Below are positions 1 to 8,727 of a stretch of DNA of 64,000 nt, in pieces. The notes beneath the pieces are model-generated. The model searched no databases, had not been told where the DNA came from, and saw only the letters and a list, made by a program, of their open reading frames with translations. How positions within the stretch are numbered: position 1 is the stretch's first letter; each line of letters opens with the position of its first letter. Location of the stretch: positions 2,232,001-2,296,000 of the forward strand of contig NZ_VFMQ01000001.1 in the NCBI RefSeq assembly GCF_006715175.1. Reading direction: 5' to 3'. Both the position numbers and the translations under genes were made by a program. Source of the DNA: Curtobacterium citreum (lineage in GTDB: Bacteria; Actinomycetota; Actinomycetes; Actinomycetales; Microbacteriaceae).

Positions 1-364
1 CTCCCGCGGCCCCGCCGCCGGGTGCCGCACCGCCACCGGCGGCTGCGGCACCACCGACGAGCCCGGCGTTCCGGGCTGCGTCCGCCGGCACCTCGCCGGT
101 CAGGAGCGCTCGCACCTCGGGGTGGAGCTCGTCGTGGTGCTGCGCGACGGGAGCGTCGGCCGGCGACGTCGGTCGCGTGCTGTCGGCGTCGTCGCCGTCC
201 CGTCGACCGCGGGCCGCCTCGGCGGCGCGGGCTTCGCGGCGGGACAGCGGCTGGTCGGCGCTCGTCGGACGTTCGGTGTCGTCGGGTCGTGCCGCGGGCT
301 GCTTGCGCCCGTCGGCGTCGTCACCGGGCGCGATGATCGCGTTCCAGTCCAGGTCGTCTGCCAA
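1..364 (-). CDS. mltG: Endolytic murein transglycosylase MltG, N-terminal part, cut by the window edge
   Basis: Only about the first 121 codons are inside the window. They encode an acidic and basic, low-complexity cytoplasmic segment beginning MADDLDWNAIIAPGDDADG and including the RREARAAEAARGR type of charged stretch that precedes the membrane anchor in actinobacterial MltG. The catalytic YceG/LytM-like region lies outside the window. MltG cleaves nascent peptidoglycan strands at the membrane and so sets glycan length. The call rests mainly on the order alaS, ruvX, mltG on the same strand, which is conserved in actinobacteria, plus this N-terminal style. The start is a TTG, the first start codon in this frame after the ruvX stop; a purine-rich GAGGAACCGAGG precedes it. 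The gene lies 93 bases behind ruvX and is probably cotranscribed with it. Confidence 0.7.
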   Translation of the reverse strand, partial: MADDLDWNAIIAPGDDADGRKQPAARPDDTERPTSADQPLSRREARAAEAARGRRDGDDADSTRPTSPADAPVAQHHDELHPEVRALLTGEVPADAARNAGLVGGAAAAGGGAAPGGGAAG

Positions 365-457
365 CGGATCCTCGGTTCCTCGGGTCGGGGGCTCCGCCTG
401 GTGGTGTCGGTCCGGGTACGACGGTCGGTGGCGGCGTCCTCGTCGTCGGCCGACCGG

Positions 458-907
458 TCAGGGGAGCGTGGCGCCGGGGGCGGCGCTGGACGCACGCTCG
501 TGGTCGAGCGCGTGTTGCAGAATGATAACAGCGGCCGCTTGGTCGATCACGGCCCGGGACTTCTTCGTGTTCTTGCCCGCCTGGTGCAGGCCGCGCTGGG
601 CCGTCACGGTCGACAGACGCTCGTCGACGAGCCGGACCGGACGGTGCCGTGCGATCCGCTCGGCGAACGCGCGGGCGTCGGCGGTCGAGGGCGTGTCGCC
701 GCCGGACATCGACAGCGGCAGTCCGACGACGACCTCGAGCACGTCGTACTCGTCGGCGATCGCCAGGATGCGCCCGAGGTCCCTGCTGTCGTCGCGTCGC
801 ACGGTCTCGACCGGGGTGGCGAGCAACCCGTCCCGGTCGCACACGGCGACGCCGATCCGGGCGCGACCGACGTCGATGCCGAGTCGTCGCCCGGACCGCA
901 TCGTCAC
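458..907 (-). CDS. ruvX: RuvX/YqgF family RNase H-fold nuclease (putative Holliday junction resolvase)
   Basis: The product has 149 residues, the normal size for the YqgF family. The RNase H-fold signature is clear: GIDVGRARIGVA with the first acidic residue at Asp12, VVGLPLSMSG in the middle, the LVDERLST segment with the second acidic residue, and a C-terminal KKSRAVIDQAAAVIILQ helix with the last Asp. The family has been proposed to resolve Holliday junctions and, in some bacteria, to act in 16S rRNA 5' end processing; the sequence cannot say which applies here. The gene starts 2 bases after the alaS stop and is followed by mltG, an arrangement that is common in actinobacteria and suggests one transcript. 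Confidence 0.93.
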   Translation of the reverse strand: MTMRSGRRLGIDVGRARIGVAVCDRDGLLATPVETVRRDDSRDLGRILAIADEYDVLEVVVGLPLSMSGGDTPSTADARAFAERIARHRPVRLVDERLSTVTAQRGLHQAGKNTKKSRAVIDQAAAVIILQHALDHERASSAAPGATLP

Positions 908-909
908 CG

Positions 910-3567
910 TCAGCCCGCCAGGCGCGCGGTCACCGCACGCAGGGCCGCCGGCAACGCAGCCGGGTCGGTCCCGCCGCCCTGCGCCAGGTCCGGCTTGCCG
1001 CCACCGCCGCCGCCGAGCACGCCCGCGGCCTCCTTCGCGAGGGGTCCGGCCTGGACGCCCGCAGCGCGCGCGGCGTCGTTCGTCACGACGATCACGACGG
1101 GCTTGCCGCTCACGACGGCACCGAGCACGACCACGGACGCACCGTCGCCGAGCTGTGCGCGCACGCCGGTGGCGAGCGAACGGAGGTCGTCGGCGGACTG
1201 GACGCCGTCGACCGTCTCGGCGACGACGGTCGTCGCGCCGACGGTCGTGGCCTGCTTCGCGATGCTCGGCACCCGCTGCTGCAGGTTCGCCGACTCGAAC
1301 TCGGCGATGCGCTTCTGGGCGGCGCGGAGGTCCTCCATCAGGCTCTGCACGCGTCCCGGTAGGTCGTGCCGCGGCGCCTTGAGCGCGCTGGACAGCTGCG
1401 AGACGATCGTGCGCTCGACCGCCAGGTCACGGAAGCCCTCGAGCCCCACGAGCGCCTCGACGCGGCGGTTCGTCGAGCCGACGCTCGACTCCCCCACCAG
1501 GTTGACGAGGCCGACCTGGGCGCTCGAGGCGACGTGCGTGCCACCGCAGAGCTCACGGGACCACGGGCCGCCGATGTCGACCATGCGGACCTCGGCGCCG
1601 TACTTCTCGCCGAAGAGTGCCTGGGCGCCGAGGGCCTTCGCCTCGTCGAGCGGCAGCACGCGGGTGGAGACCTCGAGGTCGGAGCGGATCGCGGCGTTCA
1701 CGACCTCCTCGATCTCGGAGCGGGTCGACGTCGAGACCGGCTGCGACCAGGAGAAGTCGAGGCGCATGTAGCCGGACTTGTTGTACGAGCCGGCCTGCAG
1801 CGCCTCCGGGCCGAGCACGTCGCGGAGTGCGGCGTTCACGAGGTGGGTCGCGGAGTGCGCCTGGGTCGCACCGCGGCGGTACTCGGCGTCGACGACGGTG
1901 GTGGCGGCGTCGCCGACGCCGACCTCGCCGGACCGGACCTGGACCTTGTGGCTCCAGAGCCCGGCGACCGGACGCTGCACGTCGAGGACCTCGAGGTCGA
2001 AGCCGTTGCCGACGATCGAGCCCTGGTCCGCGTCCTGGCCACCGCTCTCGGCGTAGAGCGAGGTCTCACCGAGGATGACCTCGGCGATGTCGCCCGCGAC
2101 CGCGCGGTCCACGCTGACACCGTCGACGATGATGCCGAGGATCGCGGACTCCGCCTCGAGCGCGTCGTAGCCGAGGAACACGGTCTCGCCTGCGGCGCGG
2201 AAGGCACTGTAGACGCTCAGGTCGGCGAGGGCCGTCTTCTTGCTCTTCGCGTCTGCCTTGGCACGGGCACGCTGCTCGGACATGAGCGTGTCGAACGCGG
2301 TGCGGTCGACGACGACGCCCGCCTCCTCGGCCATCTCCATCGTCAGGTCGATCGGGAAGCCGAACGTGTCGTGCAGCAGGAACGCCGTGTCGCCGCCGAT
2401 CGACGGGGCGCCGTCCTGCTTCGCACGCTCGACGGCCACGTCGAGGATCGTCGTCCCCTGCGCGAGCGTGCGGAGGAAGGTCTCCTCTTCCGCGTAGACG
2501 GTGCGCGCGATGCGGTCGTACTGCTCCGCGACCTCGGGGTAGGCGTCCCGCATCGCGTCGCGCGACGCCGGGAAGAGCTCGGGGAAGGTGGCGCCCTCGA
2601 CGCCGAGCAGGCGCATCGCGCGGACCGTGCGGCGCAGGAGTCGGCGGAGGATGTAGCCGCGTCCCTCGTTCGACGGCGTCACGCCGTCCGCGACGAGCAT
2701 GAGCGACGAGCGGACGTGGTCGGCGATGACGCGCATGCGGACGTCGTCCTCGTGCACGGCGCCGTAGCGGCGGCCGGAGATCTCGGCCGCCTTGTCGAGG
2801 ACCGGGCGCACCTGGTCGATCTCGTACATGTTGTCGACGCCCTGCTTGATGAACGCGACGCGCTCCAGGCCCATGCCGGTGTCGATGTTCTGGTTCGGCA
2901 GGTCGCCCGTGATGTCGAAGTCGACCTTCGACCGCACGTTCTGGATCTGGTACTGCATGAACACGAGGTTCCAGATCTCGACGTAGCGGTCGTCGTCCGT
3001 CGCAGGACCGCCGTCGATGCCGTACGCCGGGCCGCGGTCGAAGAAGATCTCCGAGCAGGGGCCAGCAGGACCGGGCTGCCCGGTCGACCAGTAGTTGGTG
3101 TCCTTGCCCAGGCGCTGGATGCGCTCGTCGGGCAGCGACGAGTGCTGCTTCCAGAAGGCGATCGCCTCGTCGTCGTCCTCGTACACGGTGACCCACAGGT
3201 CCTCCGGGTCGAAGCCGAGGCCCCCGTCGGACTCCGACGACGTCAGGAACTCCCAGGCGTACTGGATCGCCTGCTCCTTGAAGTAGTCGCCGAACGAGAA
3301 GTTACCGTTCATCTGGAAGAACGTGCCGTGCCGCGGGGTCTTGCCGACCTCTTCGATGTCGTTCGTGCGGATGCACTTCTGCACGCTCGTGGCGCGCGGG
3401 TACGGCGCCGGGACGAGCCCCGTCAGGTACGGGATGAACGGCACCATGCCGGCGACCGTGAACAGGAGCGACGGGTCGTCGGAGACGAGCGACGCGGACG
3501 GGACGACGGTGTGCCCACGGTCGCCGAAGTACTGGAGCCAACGGCGGCGGATCTCTGCGGTCTGCAT
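910..3567 (-). CDS. alaS: Alanyl-tRNA synthetase
   Basis: This 885-residue class II synthetase charges tRNA-Ala in the cytoplasm. The N-terminal catalytic domain starts MQTAEIRRRWLQYFGDRGH and contains the motif FTVAGMVPFIPYLTG and the GRGYILRRLLRR stretch. The editing domain carries the zinc-type motif as SATHLVNAALRD followed by ELCGGTHVA, which hydrolyses mischarged Ser- and Gly-tRNA. The C-Ala domain ends with a Gly-rich GVLGGGGGGKPDLAQGGG segment that is typical of AlaRS. The reading frame stays open upstream to about 3843, but the ATG at 3567 is chosen because the conserved protein begins there and an AGGAAG ribosome site precedes it. It sits between a small membrane protein and ruvX, probably in one operon. 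Confidence 0.97.
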   Translation of the reverse strand: MQTAEIRRRWLQYFGDRGHTVVPSASLVSDDPSLLFTVAGMVPFIPYLTGLVPAPYPRATSVQKCIRTNDIEEVGKTPRHGTFFQMNGNFSFGDYFKEQAIQYAWEFLTSSESDGGLGFDPEDLWVTVYEDDDEAIAFWKQHSSLPDERIQRLGKDTNYWSTGQPGPAGPCSEIFFDRGPAYGIDGGPATDDDRYVEIWNLVFMQYQIQNVRSKVDFDITGDLPNQNIDTGMGLERVAFIKQGVDNMYEIDQVRPVLDKAAEISGRRYGAVHEDDVRMRVIADHVRSSLMLVADGVTPSNEGRGYILRRLLRRTVRAMRLLGVEGATFPELFPASRDAMRDAYPEVAEQYDRIARTVYAEEETFLRTLAQGTTILDVAVERAKQDGAPSIGGDTAFLLHDTFGFPIDLTMEMAEEAGVVVDRTAFDTLMSEQRARAKADAKSKKTALADLSVYSAFRAAGETVFLGYDALEAESAILGIIVDGVSVDRAVAGDIAEVILGETSLYAESGGQDADQGSIVGNGFDLEVLDVQRPVAGLWSHKVQVRSGEVGVGDAATTVVDAEYRRGATQAHSATHLVNAALRDVLGPEALQAGSYNKSGYMRLDFSWSQPVSTSTRSEIEEVVNAAIRSDLEVSTRVLPLDEAKALGAQALFGEKYGAEVRMVDIGGPWSRELCGGTHVASSAQVGLVNLVGESSVGSTNRRVEALVGLEGFRDLAVERTIVSQLSSALKAPRHDLPGRVQSLMEDLRAAQKRIAEFESANLQQRVPSIAKQATTVGATTVVAETVDGVQSADDLRSLATGVRAQLGDGASVVVLGAVVSGKPVVIVVTNDAARAAGVQAGPLAKEAAGVLGGGGGGKPDLAQGGGTDPAALPAALRAVTARLAG

Positions 3568-3626
3568 GGTGCTTCCTGGGTCGAGGAGTCGGTGGGAGGG
3601 TGTGCGCGGGGACGCGGCTCGGGCGG

Positions 3627-3821
3627 TCAGTCGACGACGTCGGTGGACGGGCGCAGCTCGGCGTCCCGCGACCGGTAGCCGTCGGCCACGGCGTCCGTGA
3701 AGGCCTTGGTCCGGGCGTTCACGTCCGCGAAGAAGCGCGCGCCACCCGGGGTGTTCGCGATCCGGTGCGCTGCGGCGAACCCGATGACGACGCCGACGGC
3801 GACGAAGAACAGCTGCTTCAC
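3627..3821 (-). CDS. Small conserved membrane protein of unknown function
   Basis: The 64-residue product begins MKQLFFVAVGVVIGFAAAHR, a single transmembrane helix, followed by a short soluble tail (FFADVNARTKAFTDAVADGYRSRDAEL). Small proteins of this design lie directly upstream of alaS in many actinobacteria, so the position supports a real gene. No function is known to me. The start is a GTG at 3821 with GAGAGGGAGGGG upstream. A TAGACT hexamer about 45 bases before the start is a plausible -10 box for the operon running through alaS, ruvX and mltG. Short length lowers certainty, but the hydrophobic profile and ribosome site argue against a chance frame. Confidence 0.75.
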   Translation of the reverse strand: MKQLFFVAVGVVIGFAAAHRIANTPGGARFFADVNARTKAFTDAVADGYRSRDAELRPSTDVVD

Positions 3822-3864
3822 GGTGCCCCTCCCTCTCGCGCACGCAGGCGGCGCGTGCCCGACG

Positions 3865-3870
3865 AGTCTA
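3865..3870 (-). promoter_or_regulatory. Putative -10 box of the small-protein/alaS/ruvX/mltG unit
   Basis: The minus strand reads TAGACT here, matching the actinobacterial TANNNT -10 consensus, about 43 bases upstream of the GTG at 3821. It lies just after the rpsD terminator, where a new promoter is expected. No convincing -35 element is visible. Confidence 0.45.
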
Positions 3871-3893
3871 GTGGCGGGGAACCTCCGGTACGC

Positions 3894-3935
3894 CGAACGG
3901 CGGGCCGTCCTCCTGAGAGGACGACCCGCCGTTCG
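3894..3935 (-). terminator. Hairpin terminator behind rpsD
   Basis: An inverted repeat pairs 3894-3904 with 3925-3935 and 3907-3911 with 3918-3922, with a two-base internal bulge on each side and a 6-base loop. It begins 16 bases after the rpsD stop. There is no obvious U tract, as is usual in GC-rich actinobacteria. Confidence 0.8.
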
Positions 3936-3950
3936 GGTGTGATCGGTGGA

Positions 3951-4580
3951 TCAGCGAGCTGCGTAGTACTCGACGACGAGCTGCACTTCACAGGTCACGG
4001 GGACCTCGGCGCGCTTCGGGCGACGGACCAGGCGGGCCTGGAGCTTCTCGATCTCGACCTCGAGGTAGCCCGGGACCTTCGGCAGGACCTCGAGGTGACC
4101 ACCGGCGGCGGCGACCTGGAGGGGCTCGAGGGACTCGGAGCGCTGCTTGACGTGGATCATCTGGCCCTCCTTCACGCGGAAGGACGGACGGTCGACGAGC
4201 TTGCCGTCGATCATGATGTGACGGTGCACGATCAGCTGACGGGCCTGCGCGGTGGTGCGGGCGAAGCCGGCACGGAGCACGAGGGCGTCGAGGCGCTGCT
4301 CGAGGAGCTCGACCAGGTTCTCACCGGTCAGGCCCTTCGTCTTGCGGGCCTCTTCGAAGACGATGCGGAGCTGCTTCTCGCGGATGCCGTACTGGGCGCG
4401 CAGACGCTGCTTCTCACGGAGGCGGACGGCGTAGTCGCTGTCCGCACGACGGCGGGTGCGGCCGTGCTCACCGGGGCCGTAGGGGCGCTTCTCGAGGTAG
4501 CGGGCCGCCTTCGGCGTCAGCGGGATGCCGAGCGCGCGCGAGAGGCGGGTCTTGCTGCGGGTGCGTGACTTGGTAGACAC
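3951..4580 (-). CDS. rpsD: 30S ribosomal protein S4
   Basis: The 209-residue product nucleates 30S assembly by binding 16S rRNA. It begins MSTKSRTRSKTRLSRALGI and has the S4 N-terminal region with EKRPYGPGEHGR, then the S4 RNA-binding domain (LVELLEQRLDALVLRAGFARTTAQARQL) and the conserved C-terminal LVVEYYAAR. The N-terminal Cys cluster found in zinc-binding S4 is absent, so this is the zinc-independent form. The frame stays open upstream, but the GTG at 4580 is preceded by AAAGGACCCT, a good ribosome site. It is monocistronic here, away from the alpha operon, with a terminator right behind it. Confidence 0.97.
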   Translation of the reverse strand: MSTKSRTRSKTRLSRALGIPLTPKAARYLEKRPYGPGEHGRTRRRADSDYAVRLREKQRLRAQYGIREKQLRIVFEEARKTKGLTGENLVELLEQRLDALVLRAGFARTTAQARQLIVHRHIMIDGKLVDRPSFRVKEGQMIHVKQRSESLEPLQVAAAGGHLEVLPKVPGYLEVEIEKLQARLVRRPKRAEVPVTCEVQLVVEYYAAR

Positions 4581-4845
4581 AGGGTCCTTTTCTCTGTCTG
4601 AACTGAATGACTCGTCGGACACCACCCGTCCGCGGGCACTGCGTACCGGGGGCACTGCAAGCACGCGGGCGTGTTCGGTCCCGACGACGGGATCCAGAGG
4701 GATGAGCCTGTGGGATCGGACGGCTACAGTCCGAACCTCTGTCCCCGTACCGCCGGAGCGGGACTCTGTCCTCGGCGCAGCCGCACGCGAGGACCAGGAC
4801 GTAGGCCCGGCAATGTTAGCAGTATCTGGACCCGCGGTGCCAGCA
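4581..4845 (-). promoter_or_regulatory. Upstream region of rpsD
   Basis: This 265-base stretch between the rarA stop and the rpsD start holds no credible gene. It must contain the rpsD promoter and leader. A TAACAT hexamer (minus strand, about 4815-4820) and a short inverted repeat around 4718-4734 (CGGACGGCTACAGTCCG) are visible, but I cannot assign a promoter or an autoregulatory S4-binding structure with confidence. Confidence 0.35.
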
Positions 4846-6249
4846 CTACTCGCCGCGGGTGATCTTCCGGAGCCGCTCGAGGCGCGGACCGACCTCGCGC
4901 TCGTACCCGTTGCCGGTCGGCGTGTAGTACTCGGTGCCGTCGAGGACGTCGGGCAGGTACTGCTGTCGGGCCACCCCGTGCTCGGCGTCGTGCGAGTAGA
5001 CGTAGCCCTTGCCGTGCCCGAGCCGCTTCGCCCCGGGGTAGTGCGCGTCACGGAGGTGCATCGGCACGACGCCCATCCGCCCGGCCTTGACGTCGGCGAT
5101 CGCCGCGTTCACGCCGTTGTAGGACGCGTTCGACTTCGGAGCGGTGGCCAGGTACACGACCGCCTCGGCCAGGGGGATCCGGCCCTCGGGCATGCCGATG
5201 AGCTGGACGGCCTGCGCCGCGGCGACCGCTATGGGCAGTGCCTGCGGGTCCGCCATGCCGATGTCCTCGGACGCGGAGATGATGATGCGCCGCGCGATGA
5301 ACCGCGGGTCCTCGCCCGCCTCGATCATGCGGGCCAGGTAGTGGAGCGCGGCGTCGACGTCGCTCCCCCGCACCGACTTGATGAAGGCGCTGATGACGTC
5401 GTAGTGCTCGTCGCCCTGGCGGTCGTAGCGGAGCAGCGCCCGGTCCACCGCGGCCGCCACGGTGTCCGCGTCGACGACCGGGACGGTGTCGACGCCGTCG
5501 AGCGGCGCGTCGTCGTCGTCCTCGGGGTCGGCAGCGGCCGCGATGGCCGAGGACGCCGCGGCCTCGAGCGCGGTCAGAGCGCGTCGGGCATCGCCGGAGG
5601 ACAGCCGCACGATGGCCGCACGGGCGTCGTCACCGAGCACGACCGACCCGCCGAGCCCCCGTGGGTCCTCGACCGCGCGGTCGACGAGCATGCCGAGGTC
5701 GGCGTCCGTGAGGGGCTTGAGCGTCAGGAGCAGCGACCGGGACAGCAGCGGCGAGATGACGGAGAACGACGGGTTCTCGGTCGTCGCCGCGATGAGGATC
5801 ACCCAGCCGTTCTCGACGCCGGGCAGCAGGGCGTCCTGCTGCGCCTTGCTGAAGCGGTGGATCTCGTCGAGGAACAACACGGTGGTCGAGCCGTACAGGT
5901 CGCGGTGGGTCAGGGCCTTCTCCATGACCTCGCGCACGTCCTTGACCCCAGCGGTGACCGCGGAGAGCTCGACGAACTCGCGACCGGACTGCCGCGCGAT
6001 CGCCTGCGCGAGGGTGGTCTTGCCGGTACCGGGCGGCCCCCAGAGGATCACCGAGACCCCACCCGGGTTCTCGCGCGTGCCCGTCGCGAGCTGCACGAGC
6101 GGACTGCCGCGACCGAGCAGGTGCTGCTGCCCGGCCACCTCGTCGAGGCTGGTGGGGCGCATCCGGACGGCGAGCGGCACCGAGCCCTGTGCCAGGCCGG
6201 CGCGACCGCCGGTGGTGGGCGCACGCATGCCCGTTCGATCCGCTGCCAT
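4846..6249 (-). CDS. rarA: Replication-associated recombination protein A (RarA/MgsA AAA+ ATPase)
   Basis: This 467-residue clamp-loader-like AAA+ ATPase acts at stalled replication forks. Walker A is [13 protein letters not shown], Walker B is [16 protein letters not shown], sensor 1 is AATTENPSF and the arginine-finger region is SPLLSRS. The C-terminal tetramerisation region has [23 protein letters not shown] and [18 protein letters not shown], both diagnostic of MgsA. An acidic insert ([10 protein letters not shown]) interrupts the lid domain. The ATG at 6249 is chosen because a TACGAT hexamer sits exactly 6 bases upstream, which fits a leaderless mRNA, and no ribosome site is present. The gene is divergent from the isomerase at 6357. 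Confidence 0.95.
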   Translation of the reverse strand: MAADRTGMRAPTTGGRAGLAQGSVPLAVRMRPTSLDEVAGQQHLLGRGSPLVQLATGTRENPGGVSVILWGPPGTGKTTLAQAIARQSGREFVELSAVTAGVKDVREVMEKALTHRDLYGSTTVLFLDEIHRFSKAQQDALLPGVENGWVILIAATTENPSFSVISPLLSRSLLLTLKPLTDADLGMLVDRAVEDPRGLGGSVVLGDDARAAIVRLSSGDARRALTALEAAASSAIAAAADPEDDDDAPLDGVDTVPVVDADTVAAAVDRALLRYDRQGDEHYDVISAFIKSVRGSDVDAALHYLARMIEAGEDPRFIARRIIISASEDIGMADPQALPIAVAAAQAVQLIGMPEGRIPLAEAVVYLATAPKSNASYNGVNAAIADVKAGRMGVVPMHLRDAHYPGAKRLGHGKGYVYSHDAEHGVARQQYLPDVLDGTEYYTPTGNGYEREVGPRLERLRKITRGE

Positions 6250-6255
6250 GCATCG

Positions 6256-6261
6256 ATCGTA
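6256..6261 (-). promoter_or_regulatory. Putative -10 box of leaderless rarA
   Basis: The minus strand reads TACGAT, then 6 bases, then the rarA ATG. This spacing places the transcription start at or next to the start codon. Confidence 0.55.
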
Positions 6262-6315
6262 GGCCGACCCACCGACGTGGGCGTGCCTCCAGGCCGGGCG
6301 CACCGCGCCGTCCGC

Positions 6316-6321
6316 TACGCT
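6316..6321 (+). promoter_or_regulatory. Putative -10 box of the cyclophilin gene
   Basis: TACGCT matches TANNNT and lies 35 bases before the GTG at 6357, leaving room for a short leader that carries the GAGAGG ribosome site. Confidence 0.45.
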
Positions 6322-6356
6322 CGGCGGCACACTCGACGAGAGGTCCGATCAGCACC

Positions 6357-7172
6357 GTGGCACCGAAGAACCAGTCGCGCGACAACCGCGAGGCGCGCGA
6401 GCGGCTCCGTCTGTACCAGGCCCGTCAGGGGCTGCACGATCGGCAGCGCCGGCGCCGGGTGCGGGACAACACGGTCGGTGCGGTGGTGCTCGTCCTGGTC
6501 GCCGCGCTCGCGACCGGGTCCCAGCTCGTCCACGCGGGCACGCAGGGCTCCGGGAAGGCGGACGCCAGCGCGAGCACGTCGGCCACCGCCACGGCGACCC
6601 CGTCCGCCAGTGCCTCGGGCGACACCGGAGACACGCCGAGCAAGTCCATCGCCGGCGGGAAGACCTGGACCGGCACGCTGACCCTGAACAAGGACGTCGA
6701 GCTCGGCATCGAGCTCGACGGCAAGGCCGCCCCGCAGGCCGCGAGCGTCGAGATCGACCTCATCCGGAAGCAGTTCTACGAGGGCACGACGTGCCACCGG
6801 CTCGCCGACAGCGCCGACTTCGAGTTCCTGCAGTGCGGCTCCGCGAACGGCGACGGGACGGGTGACGCCGGTTTCCAGTACGGGCCGCTCGAGAACGTGC
6901 CGAGCGACGGGGAGTACCCCGCCGGCACGATCGCGATCGCCCGTGGGTCCTCGCCGACGTCGCAGACCACGCAGTTCTTCATCGTCTACGGCGACACGAC
7001 CCTCGACGGCTCGACGGGCGGCTACACCGTGGTGGGCAAGGTGACGAGCGGCCTCGACCGGCTCGAGTCCCAGATCACCTCGAAGGGCATCGCCTCCCCC
7101 GGGAGCGACGGCACGGGCGAGCCGAAGGTCGCGACGACGATCACCGGCGCCACCATCGCCGAACAGCAGTAG
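6357..7172 (+). CDS. Membrane-anchored or secreted cyclophilin-type peptidyl-prolyl isomerase
   Basis: The 271-residue product has a basic N-terminal region (about 1-38), one hydrophobic segment (VGAVVLVLVAALATGSQLV, about 38-57), a Ser/Thr/Ala-rich linker, and a C-terminal cyclophilin domain. That domain shows FYEGTTCHRLADSADFEFLQCG, FQYGPLENVPSDGEYPAGTIAIARG, SQTTQFFIVYGDT and GGYTVVGKVTSGLD, corresponding to the usual core strands. It should catalyse cis-trans isomerisation of prolyl bonds outside the membrane. Two Cys residues in the first core motif could form a disulfide. The GTG start is supported by GAGAGGTCC upstream; the open frame extends further back but without family similarity. 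The next gene on the same strand is the DUF349 protein. Confidence 0.9.
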   Translation: MAPKNQSRDNREARERLRLYQARQGLHDRQRRRRVRDNTVGAVVLVLVAALATGSQLVHAGTQGSGKADASASTSATATATPSASASGDTGDTPSKSIAGGKTWTGTLTLNKDVELGIELDGKAAPQAASVEIDLIRKQFYEGTTCHRLADSADFEFLQCGSANGDGTGDAGFQYGPLENVPSDGEYPAGTIAIARGSSPTSQTTQFFIVYGDTTLDGSTGGYTVVGKVTSGLDRLESQITSKGIASPGSDGTGEPKVATTITGATIAEQQ

Positions 7173-7216
7173 TCCACAGGTCGCACGGACGGGGGTCGCG
7201 GAGGCCTCCCGTGCAA

Positions 7217-7222
7217 TAGGCT
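7217..7222 (+). promoter_or_regulatory. Putative -10 box of the DUF349 gene
   Basis: TAGGCT lies 61 bases before the GTG at 7284, inside the 111-base gap after the cyclophilin gene. No clear -35 is seen. Confidence 0.4.
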
Positions 7223-7283
7223 GACGACCTGACCGTGCCGACGGTGACGTCGGTGATGCACGACCACGATCGAGGCGAGACCT

Positions 7284-8516
7284 GTGGGACCTGACGAAGC
7301 AACGACCTGGGGCCGGGTCGACGAGAACGGGACGGTGTACGTCCGGTACGAGGACACCGAGAAGGCGGTCGGCGAGTACCCCGACGCCACCCCGGACGAG
7401 GCGCTCGCGTACTTCGCGCGGAAGTACGCCGACCTCGAGGGGCAGGTGAAGATCGCGGAGCAGCGCACCCAGCGCGGTGCCTCGGCGAACGACGTCGCCC
7501 GCACGGTCGAGCACCTCCGCGCGCAGGTGACCGAGGCCCGGGTCGTCGGTGACCTGAAGTCCCTCGAGGATCGCGTCGCGAAGCTCTCCGAGCAGGTCGG
7601 TTCGCTGACCAAGGAGCAGCAGGCGCAGGCGCAGCAGGCCCTGACGGACGCCCTCGCGCACCGGACCGCCCTGGTCGAGGAAGCCGAGCAGCTCGCGGCC
7701 GTCGACCCCGCGCGTGCGCAGTGGAAGCAGATCACCGCACAGCTGGACGACGTGTTCGCCCGCTGGCAGCAGCACCAGCACGACGGTCCCCGCCTGCCCA
7801 AGAACGAGGCGAACGAGCTCTGGAAGCGGTTCCGTGCCGCCCGCTCGACGGTCGACCAGCACCGCCGCGCTTTCTACTCCGAGCTCGACGCGCAGCACCG
7901 CGACGCACGGGGCCGCAAGCAGGAGCTCGTGCAGCAGGCCGAGGCACTCGCCTCGCGCGGCTCGGACGGGATCCCCGCCTACCGCGAACTCCTGGACGAG
8001 TGGAAGCGCGCCGGCCGGGCGGGCAAGCGCCACGACGACGCGCTGTGGGCGCGGTTCAAGGCCGCCGGTGACGTACTGTTCGAGCAGCGCCACGCCGAGG
8101 CTGCGGTGGAGAACGAGGAGTACTCCGCCAACCTCGTCGCGAAGCAGGAGCTCCTCACCGAGGCCGAGCCGCTCCTGCAGCAGCACGACCGCGTTGCCGC
8201 GCGCCGCACGCTCACCGACATCCAGCGCCGCTGGGACGAGATCGGCAAGGTCCCCCGCGGGGACGTCCGCCGCATCGAGGACCGACTGCGCGCGGTCGAG
8301 GACCACGTGCGGAGCCTCGAGGACCAGCACTGGAAGGCGTCGGACCCGGAGCGCAAGGCCCGTCAGACCGGCCTCGCGAGCCAGCTCGAGGACGCGATCG
8401 GCAAGCTCGAGGCCGAGCTCGCCGAGGCGCAGGCCTCCGGGAACGCCCGGAAGATCAAGGACGCGCAGGAAGCCCTCGACGCCCGTAAGATCTGGCTCGA
8501 CGCGCTTGGTGGTTGA
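7284..8516 (+). CDS. DUF349 coiled-coil protein
   Basis: The 410-residue product is almost wholly charged alpha helix. After an N-terminal beta-like segment (GRVDENGTVYVRYEDTEKAVG) it contains repeated DUF349 units of the form LWKRFRAARSTVDQHRRAFYSELDAQ, then LLDEWKRAGRAGKRHDDALWARFKAAGDVLFEQ, and a final LTDIQRRWDEIGKVPRGDVRRIEDRLRAVEDHV. The family is widespread in actinobacteria and its function is unsettled; links to ribosome or RNA association have been suggested for distant relatives. The GTG start follows GAGGCGAGACCT. Its stop codon lies within the first unit of a 16-base tandem repeat, and a strong terminator follows. Confidence 0.88.
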   Translation: MGPDEATTWGRVDENGTVYVRYEDTEKAVGEYPDATPDEALAYFARKYADLEGQVKIAEQRTQRGASANDVARTVEHLRAQVTEARVVGDLKSLEDRVAKLSEQVGSLTKEQQAQAQQALTDALAHRTALVEEAEQLAAVDPARAQWKQITAQLDDVFARWQQHQHDGPRLPKNEANELWKRFRAARSTVDQHRRAFYSELDAQHRDARGRKQELVQQAEALASRGSDGIPAYRELLDEWKRAGRAGKRHDDALWARFKAAGDVLFEQRHAEAAVENEEYSANLVAKQELLTEAEPLLQQHDRVAARRTLTDIQRRWDEIGKVPRGDVRRIEDRLRAVEDHVRSLEDQHWKASDPERKARQTGLASQLEDAIGKLEAELAEAQASGNARKIKDAQEALDARKIWLDALGG

Positions 8517-8574
8517 AGATCTGAGCGGTTGACCATCCGAGTGGTCGAAGCTCCGAGCGGTTGATCACCCGGTC
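8511..8574. repeat. 16-base imperfect tandem repeat overlapping the end of the DUF349 gene
   Basis: Four units begin at 8511, 8527, 8543 and 8559: GGTTGAAGATCTGAGC, GGTTGACCATCCGAGT, GGTCGAAGCTCCGAGC and GGTTGATCACCCGGTC. The TGA that ends the DUF349 gene is inside unit one, and TGA recurs at the same place in units two and four. Confidence 0.75.
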
Positions 8575-8576
8575 AA

Positions 8577-8612
8577 CGACGAGGGCCCCCGCGTGTGCGG
8601 GGGCCCTCGTCG
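8577..8612. terminator. Strong bidirectional terminator between the DUF349 gene and ribF
   Basis: The arms 8577-8592 and 8597-8612 are perfectly complementary over 16 base pairs around a 4-base GTGT loop. It follows the plus-strand DUF349 gene directly, and could also stop transcripts coming from ribF after they cross the 30-base repeats. Confidence 0.9.
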
Positions 8613-8620
8613 TCCGGAGG

Positions 8621-8727
8621 ACCGTCGATCAGGTGATCGTCGATCGGGTGACCGTCGATCAGGTGATCGTCGATCGGGTGACCGTCGATCAGGTGATCGT
8701 CGATCGGGTGACCGTCGATCGGGCGAC
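8621..8727. repeat. 30-base tandem repeat in the 3' region of ribF
   Basis: Three perfect 30-base units (8621-8650, 8651-8680, 8681-8710) and a degenerate partial unit follow one another. Each unit is two related 15-base halves, ACCGTCGATCAGGTG and ATCGTCGATCGGGTG, so the ancestral period is 15. The array is rich in GATC sites and lies between the terminator and the ribF stop. No coding role is apparent. Confidence 0.9.

Noticed and set aside
3568..3843. Upstream extension of alaS
   Set aside because: The extension overlaps the small membrane protein gene in another frame and adds no AlaRS-like sequence; ATG 3567 has a ribosome site.
8621..8727. CRISPR array
   Set aside because: Units are directly adjacent with no unique spacers, only three full copies exist, and no cas gene is present.
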